Source: Dermatemys mawii | Taxonomy: Eukaryota; Chordata; Testudines; Dermatemydidae | Direction: 5' to 3' | Length of the DNA: 64,000 bases | Assembly (NCBI GenBank): GCA_007922305.1 | Contig: ML677335.1 | Span: 21,449,933 to 21,513,932, forward strand | Shown here: in pieces, positions 10,701 through 21,352 of the stretch | Numbering within the stretch: the stretch's first letter is position 1 | Layout: every line of letters begins with the position of its first letter | The notes under the pieces: model-generated | What the model was told of the DNA's origin: nothing | The model's input: only the letters and a program-made list of their open reading frames with translations | Database searches by the model: none | Made by a program: the position numbers and the translations under genes

Positions 10701-13700
10701 TGAAGCCAATGCCAAACCCCTAACTATGTATTGTGAGCCTCATAGGGTTTGGTTTGGGTGACAAGCTAACATTAGACGAGAAATCCTTGCACAACTTAAT
10801 CACTTACTGTTACTTTGCACCTTTTGGTCATAGAAAGGTACAAACAGCCTCAGGTTAAAAAAGAGCCAATGAGAAACTTTGCATGTGATCTAACCTGAGT
10901 GTAGACATTTCATATGAAGTATGAAAAGAGATATTCTTACCCAAAATATTCTGGGGTCAAGGAAATCAATAATGAAGGATAAATATAACCAGAGGAGTAT
11001 GCTGGAATATCTAATTGGTCATCCGAAAGAGCAATATAAATGATTCTACTGTCCATTACTAGTTGAGAAGATTTAGTATTGTTATTGAGATTAATTTATA
11101 ACAATTTTTGAATTAATTTTTCGTCTAATAAATATATTTGTTTCTCAGATATGCTAAGAAAAAAACCCCACACCTGTGGAAGGCTGAAGTTGATTTAAGA
11201 AAATGTCTGGAGTCCTTTAAGACCACCAAGAACTTTCCTTGTAATCCTATGGGAGAATTTCTTTCCCCACTTCCACCAGATTCTCCAAGGGTCACAAGTT
11301 CTCTAAAGCGATTTAACACATGGAGTTCAGGCTTCCCCTTCTCCTGGAACTGTTTCCAACCATTTTATTCCCTCCAAGTCTCCCTCTGCATAACTGAGGG
11401 ATACTGTTCTATAACTTGCCCCTTTTCCTGCATGCTTTGCTATAGAAAGTTACAATCCCATCATTCTGGGACAAGAGAGTAGGACCAGGTCCAGGAACTT
11501 CTCCCAACTCATTTTTTAAAAATTAACTCAATTTCAACCGTATGTATCCTTTTTCACCTTGATCAAAGGAAAAGAGCACTGATTCACAGACAGTAGTACT
11601 GTCAACTAGAAAGTGTTGGGTTCCTGTACTTAGTAGAGAAGGGGTAGCAGACTTTTTGCCCCAAGGGCCACATCTGGATGGGAAAATTGCTTGCAAGGCC
11701 ATGAATGTAGGGCTGGGGCAGAGGGTGCAGTGTGCAAGATGGTGCTCATGGCACAGGGCTGGGGCAGAGGAGAGGTGAGGGGTATATGAGGGGGCTCAGG
11801 GAAGGGGGTTGCAGTACAGGAAGGGGTGCACAGTGCAGGAGGAGATTCAGGACAGAGGGTTGAGTGCAGGAGAGGGTGGAGTAAGGGTTCGGGCTCTCAC
11901 CCAGCGCTGCTTACCTGGCGTGGCTCCGAGTGGCAGCAGCGTGCACCAGGCCAAGGCAGAATCCTTATCTGCCTGCGTGCTTCATAGAAATTACACTATA
12001 CACTAATTTAAACAGAAGTTGTATTTTCAGTTTGAGCCGCTTCTGGGAGCGGCACAGAGCCTGCAGCACCACAGGGGCGGCAATCGCTGTAGTTTGCCCT
12101 CTCCTGTAGTTGAGTGATTACTAGATCCTACGAGCTCTGAGGATCTCTAGAATTACATGGCCATTTTGCAGAATCCATAGCTGGAACACCCTCCCTTTAT
12201 TATTAGAACTATTAATGCAGTATCCAAGAAAACCTGAAGCTTTACAACTGCATGTGTTTTACATTTTAGTTCTGTAGATTACATAATTGCTACATTTCAC
12301 TCCTACACTAGATTACTCTAAATAAATAATACATTTGTTGAAGAAAAAGAAACAAGTATCAAATAATACAACAGAGACAAGCTTAAGAGGATTCTCGCAC
12401 ATTAACAAATATTTACAATTTTTCCTTCTCACCTTCTTAGATCTCCAGCAACGACAGTACACAGCTTTGTCTCCCAGATCTTCCATATCAAATGCATGGA
12501 CTACCTTGGGGTTATCTTTCTGTATATGGAGATTTACCATCTCCTTGCAGCATTTGTCTTTAGAGAGGAATCTTGTGTATGCTAGATATCCAACAGCAGC
12601 TACTCCTGCAGCTAACGAGATTGCAGCAACCCATTCTACTAGAGCAAGAGATAAAAAAAGAGAGATTGGCAAAACCTTTAATGGAATATTTCATTCAGTT
12701 TTGCTCCCAGAGTCATATTTGTGCTTAAAACACAGTTCTACTACTCTGACACAGTGTTTTGAAAATAAAACCGATTTCTTCCCACACCCATTCAATTAAT
12801 TTGTCCCTTTCTATTAAAGAAGGGGAACCTATGAGGAAATGGAACTAATGTGGCTTTCCATTTATTTTTCGCTCAGGCATCTGCATCCCTGATGATGTCA
12901 GCACAGCTCTGCAAACAAAACCAGTCAAATTTTGTTCATAACTGGTTTACAATATTCCTTTAACTACATTTCCTTAAACATAGTGAATGCTAGGCACTGG
13001 GCACAAGAGGAACCGATTTTACATTATGAATACAAATTATGACACTTGTCATTATTTACCTTTTTAAAGGTAACTGAAATAAAGCTAAAAGATTAAATCC
13101 CCACATAAACATTACTAGTGTGAACCTGCATTTCTCACAGGCTGTAAAAGAACAAGTTCTACTTGTCTTATCTGTTCTAAAGTTTTCAGTTTCTCAAAGC
13201 CACTGGGGTTTATATAAACAAGTGTTTCTCTCCCCATTTCTCACTTTTATCATCTTATGTTCATCTCTGCATCTCTACATCTTTGCACTCCTCTTTGTCT
13301 CACTTGATATCATTTTCCTTCTCTGCAATTAATCCACTTTTTTTTGAAGTCCTACTTCAAGTTTTTGCCTGGTGTCTTCCACTTGAAAGTACCCTGAGTT
13401 TCTGCCCAACTGTCACAGAATTCTCTTGCCTGGTTGCCGTAACACCCAGCTCTAGAAGTGGCAGGAGTCTCTCCCTCCAGACAAAGTCAGCAGCAGGGCA
13501 ATTTGAGGGATCAGTCCCACTCAGATGTTCTCCTACTGTATATGTAAACACTGACTCTCCACCACTCATCCATAAGTCAGATGAGCATCAGAGGTCTACA
13601 AGATTCTTTCTGCAGATTTAAAAGACACTCATGTAACTATGCTATAACCACCAAAGCCATCTTAGACTAGGAATTTGAGACTTGCTTAGCCTGCATTGTT

Positions 13701-15514
13701 TATGGTTTAGAAGAGACAATCACATGACCAGTAGGAGACCCTCATTCTAATCCTAGAGAATAAAACATGCTAACACTTAACATACTTCTGACATCCCTAC
13801 CTCTATTATAGGACTTTTACTTATCCTCTTCCTAGTCCTCTTGCCAACGAGCCCAGTTCCTCTTGCACCATTTGCTTTGGACAGCCTGCTCTCTCCCTTT
13901 TCCCACCCATTCCAGTAAAGGCTACATTGACCTAGTCCTTTGCTTCTGCAGTATTTGGTCCCTTTTAAAAGGAGCAGCAGCTTAGAAACAGCTCTGTACT
14001 CCCCTGGCAGGGAGAGCAGGGGAGGGAGAGATCGCTTTTACAAGGACAACTTTTCTTCCTAAAAAAGGTCTCCTGCAGGCATAATTAAATCACCCCAATT
14101 AGCAGCAGTAGCTATGTTGGCAAGAGAGCATCTCTCACCAGCACATGGCTGTCCACACTGGCATGTTTGTTTCTCGGGGAGGGGTGGTGGTGGTGGGTTT
14201 TGTTTGTTTGTTTGTTCTTCACACCCCTGACCAATAAAAGTTTTACCCAAAAAAGTGCTAGTGTAATCAAATCCGTATTTGCCCTCAAAAGCCAATACTT
14301 CCATTGCATGTATCCGACAAAGTGCCCATGAAAGCTTATGCTCTAATATTTTAGTTAGTCTTTAAGGTGCCATAGGACTCTGTCACTACCTTCACTTGGC
14401 CACTCATCAACACTACCTAGTCACATGATTCCCTAGGGCCAAGGTTATACAAGAATTACATTTTACTACAGCTTTACTATTGAGTTATTCACTTTTGGGA
14501 AGGGTTCTTGGTATTTTGCAGTATGAGTCAACAGCTCACAATAGTAAGCACTGATTACTACCTACATTTATAGCTATAAGAAAATTCCCTCACCTTTTTG
14601 CTGAGTTACTCAAGAATATGACACTAGATAGGTAACAACATTGTGAGGTTAATGACCCCTAACAGAAATGTTGCTCTTAAATCCTACAACGTAGAGAAAT
14701 GCCACTCACATTTAAATTGAAAAATCTCATATTTTAAAGAGAAAAAAAATCCACTAGTTTCTTAGTTTTCAGCAGAGAAGCCAAGCATCCACTACAAGGC
14801 ACATGGTCAGGGGAAGGAAAAAAAATGCACTCAAAGGATTCTTTAGTAAGAGAACTCTCATCAAAGAGCTGCTAGGAAGCAAAAACAGGTGGGTAAAAAG
14901 AGAGGGAGTTTGCTATACTTGCACAGCACCTACGACCATGAATGACTAATCCTGGGGCTTCTAGATACTATCACAAAACACACAATACCAGAACTCAGTG
15001 GATATAACCATTTTACTGGATTAATGATTTACTACTAGTAAATGTGAGAAGCTTGGGCGATAAACTCTTGCACGAAGATATCAACCGCACAAGACAGCCT
15101 GTGAAGGTCACTGCATTTCCCAGGGAAGCCCCATCCTTCTGCGGATCAGCCAGTGCTTCCTCTGCATCGTGATACCCCACCACCACGACACAGCCACCCA
15201 GCTATTGCACGGCTACTACAATGACCTGCAAGATAGAGGGATAAAGAATCCGAGCCAGGCCCCTCCTGAAAAACAGGGGTGGAATCGCAGCCTTCCGCGT
15301 TCAGATACACCCCATGCCCAAGCAGGGAGGGCCCCAAGGTGAGAATAATGCGGGGGGGGGGGGGGGGGGGGCGAGCAGGGCAATTGGAAGCGAACTGTGA
15401 AGGCGGCGAGCAGAGAGAAGGCAACCCCCAGCGGAACGTACCATCCCGCAAGCGCGCGCCCGCCCGCCCGCCCGCCTACCTACCTCGCGCTGAGCAGTTC
15501 GATCCGAGCCCCAT
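7681..15514 (-). CDS. CISD1: CISD1 (mitoNEET), CDGSH iron-sulfur domain protein 1, three coding exons
   Basis: An outer-mitochondrial-membrane protein that holds a redox-active 2Fe-2S cluster on its cytosolic side. Joining 15514-15484, 12638-12433 and 7770-7681 (minus strand) gives exactly 108 codons plus stop, the usual vertebrate length. Visible parts: a 10-residue N-terminus, a membrane anchor at about residues 13-31 ([19 protein letters not shown]), a linker, then the CDGSH domain. The cluster ligands C72, C74, C83 and H87 are all present (C-R-C-W-R-S-K-K then F-P-L-C-D-G-S-H), and K55 and K68 are at family positions. All introns are gt-ag and the phases join cleanly. The start ATG has G at -3 and G at +4. 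Differences from the human protein as I recall it: a changed N-terminus ([10 protein letters not shown]), a double cysteine at 40-41 in the linker, and Leu82 instead of Phe. The gene diverges from UBE2D1. Confidence 0.97.
8196..8473. repeat. MITE-like repeat in CISD1 intron 2
   Basis: The left end 'gatccttgcttacactagaa' and right end 'tttctagtgtagacctggt' are inverted copies with mismatches. 'tagtatagcta' and 'ggtataactgcatctacact' inside are typical of the 'agtgtagac' MITEs elsewhere in the window. Boundaries are approximate and no target duplication was confirmed. Confidence 0.5.
10656..10698. repeat. Short duplicated segment, copy A
   Basis: From 'tacactaattta' to 'gttgtattttcagtttgagcc', nearly identical to 11999-12038 except for a few bases and a 3-base indel. 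See the copy inside the hAT element at 11639-12106. Confidence 0.7.
11639..12106. mobile_element. hAT-type non-autonomous element with inserted segment
   Basis: Starts 'aaggggtagcagac' and ends 'gtttgccctctcctg', which are CAGGGG...GCAAAC-type ends. The flanks tagtagag (11631-11638) and tagttgag (12107-12114) match at 7 of 8, consistent with an 8-bp target duplication. The interior 'gggctggggcagagg' is shared with other copies. A 40-base stretch at 11999-12038 is foreign to the family and matches 10656-10698. Confidence 0.7.
11999..12038. repeat. Short duplicated segment, copy B
   Basis: Matches 10656-10698 over about 40 bases ('gttgtattttcagtttgagcc' is identical). It lies inside a hAT-type element, about 1.3 kb from copy A, in the same orientation. 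Confidence 0.7.
12433..12638 (-). CDS. CISD1: CISD1 coding exon 2
   Basis: 206 bases encoding residues 11-79, from VEWVAA through the membrane anchor to the cluster ligands C72 and C74 (YCRCWRSKK). The acceptor is 'tgctctag' and the donor 'aagaag|gtgaga'. Its first codon is completed by the single G at the end of exon 1. Confidence 0.97.
14304..14384. mobile_element. Terminal fragment of a Penelope-like element
   Basis: 'gcccatgaaagcttatgctc' followed by 'tagttagtctttaaggtgcc' matches the arms of the element at 62403-63114 ('cacgaaagcttatgcccaaa', 'tctataaggtgc'). Only the terminus remains. Confidence 0.65.
15352..15371. repeat. G20 homopolymer
   Basis: Twenty G residues in CISD1 intron 1, about 110 bases from exon 1. 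Such runs are prone to length error in assemblies and can form G-quadruplexes. On the sense strand of CISD1 this is C20. Confidence 0.9.
15484..15514 (-). CDS. CISD1: CISD1 coding exon 1
   Basis: 31 bases: ATG at 15514-15512 and ten codons ([10 protein letters not shown]) plus one base. The donor GAG|gtaggt fits the consensus, and the split codon GTA restores Val11 of the conserved VEW. A short N-terminal exon of about ten residues before VEW is what the gene has in mammals, as I recall. Confidence 0.92.
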
Positions 15515-15587
15515 TGCTCCCGCACCCAGCACCCCTGCCACCAGCCTCCCGAACGCCTAGAGGGCACAAAGGCTGCTCGGGCGCAGT

Positions 15588-15599
15588 TGCGCGTGCGTG
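15588..15599. promoter_or_regulatory. NRF-1-like site in CISD1 promoter
   Basis: TGCGCGTGCGTG matches the NRF-1 consensus YGCGCRTGCGCR at 10 of 12 positions and lies about 75 bases upstream of the CISD1 start codon. Functional use is inferred only. Confidence 0.45.
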
Positions 15600-15800
15600 C
15601 AGGAACTCATACGACAGCGGCGGCGGGCCTTGCTCTTAAAGGGGCCGTGCTGCCTGGTCGCGGAGGAAGGGGCGCGACTTGCGCGCGTCGTCCCCGCTAG
15701 GTGGCTGGACCCTGCTGCTTCCCACCCGCGCGTGGACACTGAGACGGGCTCCCGTGCCCCTCGCTTGCAAACATCAGGATTTTAGGCAGGGCCCTGCACC

Positions 15801-17611
15801 TCTGCCCCGCGAACGGAACATGGGGGACCTGCGGCCTTCGTGGGCTCTTGCGCAGCCTCTCTACCCAAGTGCTCTGTTAGCATGAGCTGGGAGTCTGGAA
15901 AGCACGAGACTAAAGTAACACGTTGGTTCATTGTATGAGGCTTTTGCTGTTTAGGGGTCCCGTTTTCAGACTTTTCCACACCACCTAGAAACTAAAAAAC
16001 ACATCTGAGATTCTCACTTGACTCCAGGAGCTGAGGCTTTGAGAAAAACACCAAATACTCTGAGACCTGCAATAAAATCCCATGAGTTTTAGCAACACTG
16101 CTTGTAAGTAATTGGTCCCCTAGGAACATCATACCTACACAATCATGATGTGTCATCCACAGATCAAGATAGAGACCCTTGCATTCATACAGCCCCCTGT
16201 GAAGACCCCTTGCAAACATCCTAGGTGGGTAGAAAGCACAGATTCATAAGGAGCTCCTATAAAGAAAAAATGCAGTGATGTGGCCTTGCAATTAAAATGG
16301 GTATTATCAATAATAATGATAATATTTAGCACTGCAGTGTTGGACAAACATTAGCTAATCATCTCGCATCCACCATTGTAAAATGTAGCATTGACTTTTC
16401 ACTTGCCATTGGATATTTTCTGTAATGATTTTGTATTCATTGTGTTGTGGCAATAGAGTTTTGTTAGAGAAGTGTCACCTATGGAATGATTCCCATATCA
16501 AGTGCCTTCAGTTTACAGGTTTTAAAAGTTTTTTTTTTCTAATTACTAGTTGTGCAAATTCAGCCTGGAATCTGAGAACCAAGCAGATTCATTCTTTCTC
16601 ACACATTTAAGCTTTGATTTATTTTTTCAAAAGCACGTTTCTCAATCTCAGGTTTGCAGAGAAAACTTTAAAACAATACCCCTGAAGGCTCAAAAACCAG
16701 AAAAACAAATAAATACCCAAAATAATTTATTTACAAGAACCCCATGATTTGGCTGGACCTCTCTCATAATTTTTGAATGCTTGTATTTGGCAATACTGCT
16801 TTCCAGAATACAACCACACTTTAGGGAAACAAATAAATTGGAACTACCCTTTTGCTGACTATGTTCAAAGCAAACAATTGAAGGAAGAGAGTTTTGCCTT
16901 GGAAGAGTGTCCACAATCTACTTAGACTCTGTGGGTTGGAATCTAAAGTTATGATCTAAAAAGTGACAATGTACATTTGTAATGTAATAACTACACATTA
17001 CCAAGCAAACTGACTTTCCATGAGCCCTCTCCAAAATGTGCAAAATATCTATATTGTGACATATAAACTTATAGAGGAATGAGGCTGGCTGATGTACATG
17101 TTACACTACTGTACTGTCTTCACTATTCCCAGATGTCAAGAACATCAACAAATATTTGAGTGGTAAAAATTGTAATAGTGATTTTAAGGCTTTATACTCA
17201 AAGGTCTTCAGGATACAGTATGCCAAAAGTTACTGTGCAATTGTCTTGTGTGATTAATGTTCATGTATAGAAGCTGTAAAACTCTGTAGACTCAAGTACT
17301 TCCTATTGTACTGTTTAGCACATCCATCAGAGCTGTTGTTGATTTAATTGTGGATTCCATGTTATTATTTTAGGGATTTCAAATTAATAGGAATTTGCAA
17401 CTTTGATACAAGGCATGAAAATATTATAATAAATAATGTAACAAAATTAAATGAACTAAGATATGTTCAGAACAAGAGAGTTACTGCTATACGGTGTGTA
17501 TGGAAATCTCTTTTCTAAACTTACTGTGGCTCTGGAAAATTAAAATAGCTGAATAAAATTCCATGGTACAGAAAATAAAGAATACAAATTCTTCATCAAT
17601 ACTATCAACAG
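15801..17611. other. Spacer between CISD1 and UBE2D1, part 1
   Basis: AT-rich with chance frames only and no recognised exon. This is the upstream flank of CISD1. Confidence 0.5.
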
Positions 17612-17684
17612 GCCTGGCTAACTCCACTGGTAGAGCATCAGACTTTTAATTTGAGGATCCAGGGTTCAAGTCCCTGGTCAGGTG
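17612..17684 (+). tRNA. tRNA-Lys(UUU)-like sequence, probable pseudogene or SINE head
   Basis: 73 bases fold as a cloverleaf. The acceptor stem GCCTGGC/GTCAGGT has seven pairs including two G-U, the anticodon stem TCAGA/TTTGA flanks loop CTTTTAA (anticodon TTT), and the T-arm CAGGG/CCCTG encloses TTCAAGT. The box B GGTTCAAGTCC is perfect. The D-arm ACTC/GAGC has one mismatch, and box A is damaged (TAACTCCACTGG instead of a TRGCNNAGYNGG form). No T-run terminator follows directly. A tRNA-type SINE starts about 40 bases downstream, so this may be a retroposed copy and not a working gene. Confidence 0.5.
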
Positions 17685-17721
17685 ATAGGCTATACATCAA
17701 ATTCTCAGATATCTGTCTTGG

Positions 17722-17910
17722 TGTGGAAGGAGTAGCTCTGTGATTTGAGCACTAGCTTACTAAACCCAAGGTTGTGAGTTGTCCTTGATGGGGTGATACA
17801 GGGCAAAACTCTGTTGGATGATTTAATCAGGGATTGGTCCTGCTTTGGGCAGGGGGTTGAATTAGATGATCTCCTGAGGGTCCCTTCCAGGACTACGATT
17901 CTAAGTAACC
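17722..17910 (+). mobile_element. tRNA-derived SINE with CR1-like tail
   Basis: The head has a box A-like 'tagctctgtgatttgagcac', then 'ctaaacccaaggttgtgag' with a decayed box B. The tail 'ggattggtcctgctttgggc' ... 'gatctcctgagggtcccttc' ... 'acgattctaag' is the CR1 3' end sequence typical of sauropsids. The same tail occurs alone at 28141-28240. Confidence 0.75.
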
Positions 17911-20350
17911 ATAAATTCATTACATGCAGTAGATCAGCTACCACATGGAAAAAATGTGATTAGTCTATCAAATAGTAGTATTTGTGTTGTAACCTGATTT
18001 TTCCCACTATTCTGAGTGATCTTTAGAGAGTAAAATGCATTTGATCTGAACTGTCCTTGAGGTACAAGTAACTATCCTGTTAGGATTTCTGTTAACTGCT
18101 TTGTGTTGTTCTAGTGATGCAAAGCAGCTGTAGCTCCGTCTTATTTGGCTGATGTGCTCTGGCTGCTTGATGTTTTGATGTACTGTTGAATCTTCCCTTA
18201 GAAGTTAAAATAAATTAAGAATGATACTACATAAAATCCAATCATTAGAAATATTGCTTGGTAGCATTTGCTTTGGGGTTTTTCTTCAGTATTCAAGTAT
18301 GAAATGTTTGTTTCTTTTAAAAAAAACTTGGTTTTTTTAATATGAGAATTTCCTTAGTGTTAAGATGGTGTTAAGTTTGAGAATGTGTATCTCATTTAAG
18401 GGTAAAAAATGCTAGAGATACTTGTCATTATCCCAAAGCCAAGCATTGTAAACTCAGGAAATTGAGAATTAAGGTTACACTTAGAAGAAATCCAAATAGA
18501 TAAGGTACAATATGCACTCCAAACAATCTTAACTCTGTCTTATAGTAATACCACAAGAGGAAAGAAAACACTATCAAAATCTAATGTCTCTAAAAATCAG
18601 CATAAACTAATCTTGAATAACAAACATTAAAATGCCTTAATCATATTCCTATGATAATTATTGTATGACACCACTACAGGGCAGAGTTAAGATTGTATGT
18701 TTTAATCTATTTAGATTTATTTTATATGTAAACTTAAATCTGAATTTCCTAGGCTTATAATGCTTGGTTTTGGAATAATTACAAACATCTGTGTAATTTT
18801 TATTATCTTAAATTACCGATACCTACCAGACTGATGCAAGCATAACTCCATCTCAATCCTTTTGTTGTTTTTTGTCTCAGAATTCTAAGAAGGTTTTTCT
18901 AATAAGCAATGTGCCTTTTGTGATTCTTTTACTAGAATCACATGAGATGACCCAGGGTGGGTTGCTCCGAGTTCATTAAGCACCTTTCAGTTCCTTGTGT
19001 GCAAGACCAAGGGAGTCTGAAATTCAGTCAAAATAAGGCAGACTTCTTCTCCGCTTGCACTAGATCTCATCAATCTCACCCAAGAATGGGGAATAATGCA
19101 AGCAGTTGCTGCCTTTTTCTGAGGCTGCAAGCATTACAGAATAACTTGACTTCATACAGCCCAAAACTGGTTCTTTGTCCTGATGCAGAAGATGCCAATT
19201 GGATTCGACTGGTTTCCAGTACTGTATATGGATAAACTTGCATGTACCCTCAGCAGGGTATAGAACTAGATTATGACTATTGCTCCAGGTTCCTCCTGCC
19301 AAAGACATAATCTCATGAGGTTTGCATATAAACCAATGTATGCACAAGGCAAGTCAGACCACTGGGCAGCTAACTAGGTCTTGGGTTGTCATTGGTGATG
19401 GAGTGCAGATATTGCTCTACCAACTTATTGGACAACCAACCCAACATAAAGAAACAAATTCCTGTTTTTCTGTTGCAACTGATGTGTGCACACAGCCTTC
19501 TAAGGTGGTCTCTCACAAGATGTCACAGGCTTAGGCCCAATATATGAATATAGGGTATAATATAAATGGTGCAGTCTTACAAATAAAATTATAGTGGAAA
19601 AATAAAATGTGGTCCCAAATAACAGGGGAAATTTCTTGTGAAAAATGTGCTTGACAAATGATGCCAATAATTATATACTAATTTTAATGAATCTGCATCT
19701 ATCTAAATCTTATAATCAGACATGCGATTAAAATAACCACAGGTGCATAAATTTGGAATATTCTATTAAAATAAGTGTATATCTGGATGAGCAATCTTTC
19801 AATGTTTATATTTTTAACCTTTTAGAAAGATCAAAGATGAGTGTAAACAGTGTCATAATTTTGCAAATCATGAGACCTGACGTTCTCAAGGACAGTGCAG
19901 ATGGCCTAACATTGGTGTAAAAATAGTGTAACTACTTCCCAGGCTGATTTATGCTTTGAAGTCAACTAAACTGACTTGTTTACAAAACCAGTTTAAATTT
20001 GTGTAGCTTGGACAAAGTTTAAAATGTGACATTCAAAGGAAAATAACATTGTTTGAGCACAATTTTATTTCTTTATTATGCATAAAGATCTGCTAAAAAT
20101 TGAAGTATTACTTTTTGTTTGTTGTTTACATTAGAATTTCAGATCTAGCTTACCATATTTTTCCTGGGAGAATCTATGGATAATTGGAGAATAAGTAGCA
20201 TTATTACCTCACACTCACATGAATCAAGAGTGTGGCCAGCTAAGAGAAGTTTAACTAGACTATTAAAAAAATATATTTTTTGTTAATATTTAGTTATTTA
20301 ACTCCAATAACTGTCAAAAGATGGGAGAAAAGATTTCTTTGTGAAATGCA
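17911..20350. other. Spacer between CISD1 and UBE2D1, part 2
   Basis: AT-rich. The 92-codon frame at 18957-19235 has no recognisable domain. No CpG island, exon or RNA gene was recognised. Confidence 0.45.
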
Positions 20351-20368
20351 TGTCGCAGTGGGTTTTCA

Positions 20369-20600
20369 TCAATTTCAAGACCAGAAAAAACCATTATGAT
20401 CATCTAGTTGTATAACACAGGACTTAAGGAACTTTTGGAGCATATCGCTTTGAAAAACATCCAATCTTGATTTAAAAATGGTCAGTGACCAGAAACCACC
20501 ACAATCTGTAATAAATTGTTCCAATGGTTAATTACCAAATGTTTTTCTTACATTATATATTCATGTATGAATGTGTGCTACTAGAATATAAATAATCCTC
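20369..20600 (-). mobile_element. LINE fragment, CR1-like, minus orientation
   Basis: 'aagaccagaaaaaaccatta' followed by 'tgatcatctagttgtataac', 'catccaatcttgatttaaaa' and 'ttgttccaatggttaattac' match, from memory, the reverse complement of a common turtle CR1-type LINE. No reading frame is preserved. Confidence 0.55.
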
Positions 20601-20679
20601 AAACAGCAAACATCTTAATCATATTAATGTTTTTGACAGCATAGAAATGAGCTTGCATTGCTACTTTGATAGGTTAGTT

Positions 20680-20877
20680 CAGCGGTGTCCAATATGACCG
20701 CCACTAGCCACATGTGGCTAATATGCTATTGAATTGTGGCTAATGCATGTGGCTCTTTTATAATGTGGCTTAAAGTGTTTTTTTGTAATGTGGCTAATAA
20801 GAAGAAATCAAAACCACAAGTGTGGCTAGCTGTGTGGTCAGCATCGAATTTCTATTGGACACTGCTTGGTTAATTGC
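20680..20877. mobile_element. hAT-type MITE ('cagcggtgtccaata' family)
   Basis: The ends CAGCGGTGTCCAATA and TATTGGACACTGCTT are inverted repeats. The flanks ggttagtt (20672-20679) and ggttaatt (20878-20885) match at 7 of 8, an 8-bp target duplication. The interior repeats 'tgtggcta' several times. Length is 198 bp. Confidence 0.75.
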
Positions 20878-21277
20878 ATGTTGTGGCAGCATTAAAAGCA
20901 GTGCAGCTTGGTCTTTGCATAGCTATAGCCTTCTTTAGTTATGTCTACACGTGGCACATTTATGAAATATTCCCACTGGAACATCTGGGAGAACCATTTG
21001 GAATTTTTGAGTAAAGTTCCATAGCAAAGAAGACAAGGCCAAACTGCAACCTGAGTGCCCCAGGTGTTTGGTTGGTGAGGGTGGGATCACGGTTAAGGTT
21101 GTGTGCACTTTCCATCCTTTCACATCTCTATGGCGGAGAAATGACCATGGAGTGGATTAATTGTAGTTTTGAATTTGCTCCTGGCTTTAATCCCAAGGTA
21201 CAGGGCCCTGGGCAACAGCAACTACCGGCCTCACCCTCGTGCTGCTGGCGGCGTGGGCCTGCAGGCTCCGCACTAGG

Positions 21278-21292
21278 ACGCTAGGGGGCGCT
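21278..21292 (+). promoter_or_regulatory. CTCF-like motif
   Basis: ACGCTAGGGGGCGCT fits the CTCF core CCASYAGRGGGCRS-type pattern, with two deviations at the 5' edge. It is placed just upstream of the ZNF143 motif, a pairing known at vertebrate promoters and loop anchors. Confidence 0.5.
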
Positions 21293-21313
21293 GCGCCGCC
21301 CTCTCGCCTCCGG

Positions 21314-21333
21314 ACTACATTTCCCAGAATGCA
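21314..21333 (+). promoter_or_regulatory. ZNF143/Staf-type binding site (SBS)
   Basis: ACTACATTTCCCAGAATGCA differs little from the known ACTACAATTCCCAGMATGC motif of ZNF143-bound promoters. It lies about 50 bases upstream of the likely start of transcription. Confidence 0.8.
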
Positions 21334-21352
21334 GCTGGCGCGGGGCTCCGTC

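Larger units (their letters stand above)
7771..12432 (-). other. CISD1: CISD1 intron 2 (4.66 kb)
   Basis: gt donor at 12432-12431 (gtgaga) and ag acceptor at 7772-7771. It contains a MITE-like repeat (8196-8473), a hAT-type element (11639-12106) and a short duplicated segment (10656-10698 and 11999-12038). The frames at 9889-10236 and 10151-10450 look like chance frames; the latter ends in a lysine-rich A-tract translation. Confidence 0.85.
12639..15483 (-). other. CISD1: CISD1 intron 1 (2.85 kb)
   Basis: The donor region reads gtaggtagg followed by four cggg-type units, and the acceptor is ctctag. It contains a Penelope-like terminal fragment at 14304-14384 and the G20 tract at 15352-15371. 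The rest is AT-rich without recognised exons. Confidence 0.85.
15390..15800 (-). promoter_or_regulatory. CISD1: CpG-rich promoter region of CISD1
   Basis: A local peak of CpG dinucleotides around exon 1 (15484-15514), unlike the AT-rich flanks, with GC-box-like and NRF-1-like sequence. No TATA box was seen. The transcription start probably lies between about 15520 and 15620, upstream of the ATG on the minus strand. Confidence 0.75.

Noticed and set aside
15484..15514. Possible N-myristoylation of CISD1 (starts Met-Gly)
   Set aside because: Position 6 is Asn, not Ser/Thr, so the usual motif is not met, and the protein has a membrane anchor.
15800..21200. IPMK first exon between CISD1 and UBE2D1
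   Set aside because: Looked for because IPMK adjoins CISD1 in human; no CpG-rich exon or recognisable coding sequence was found there.
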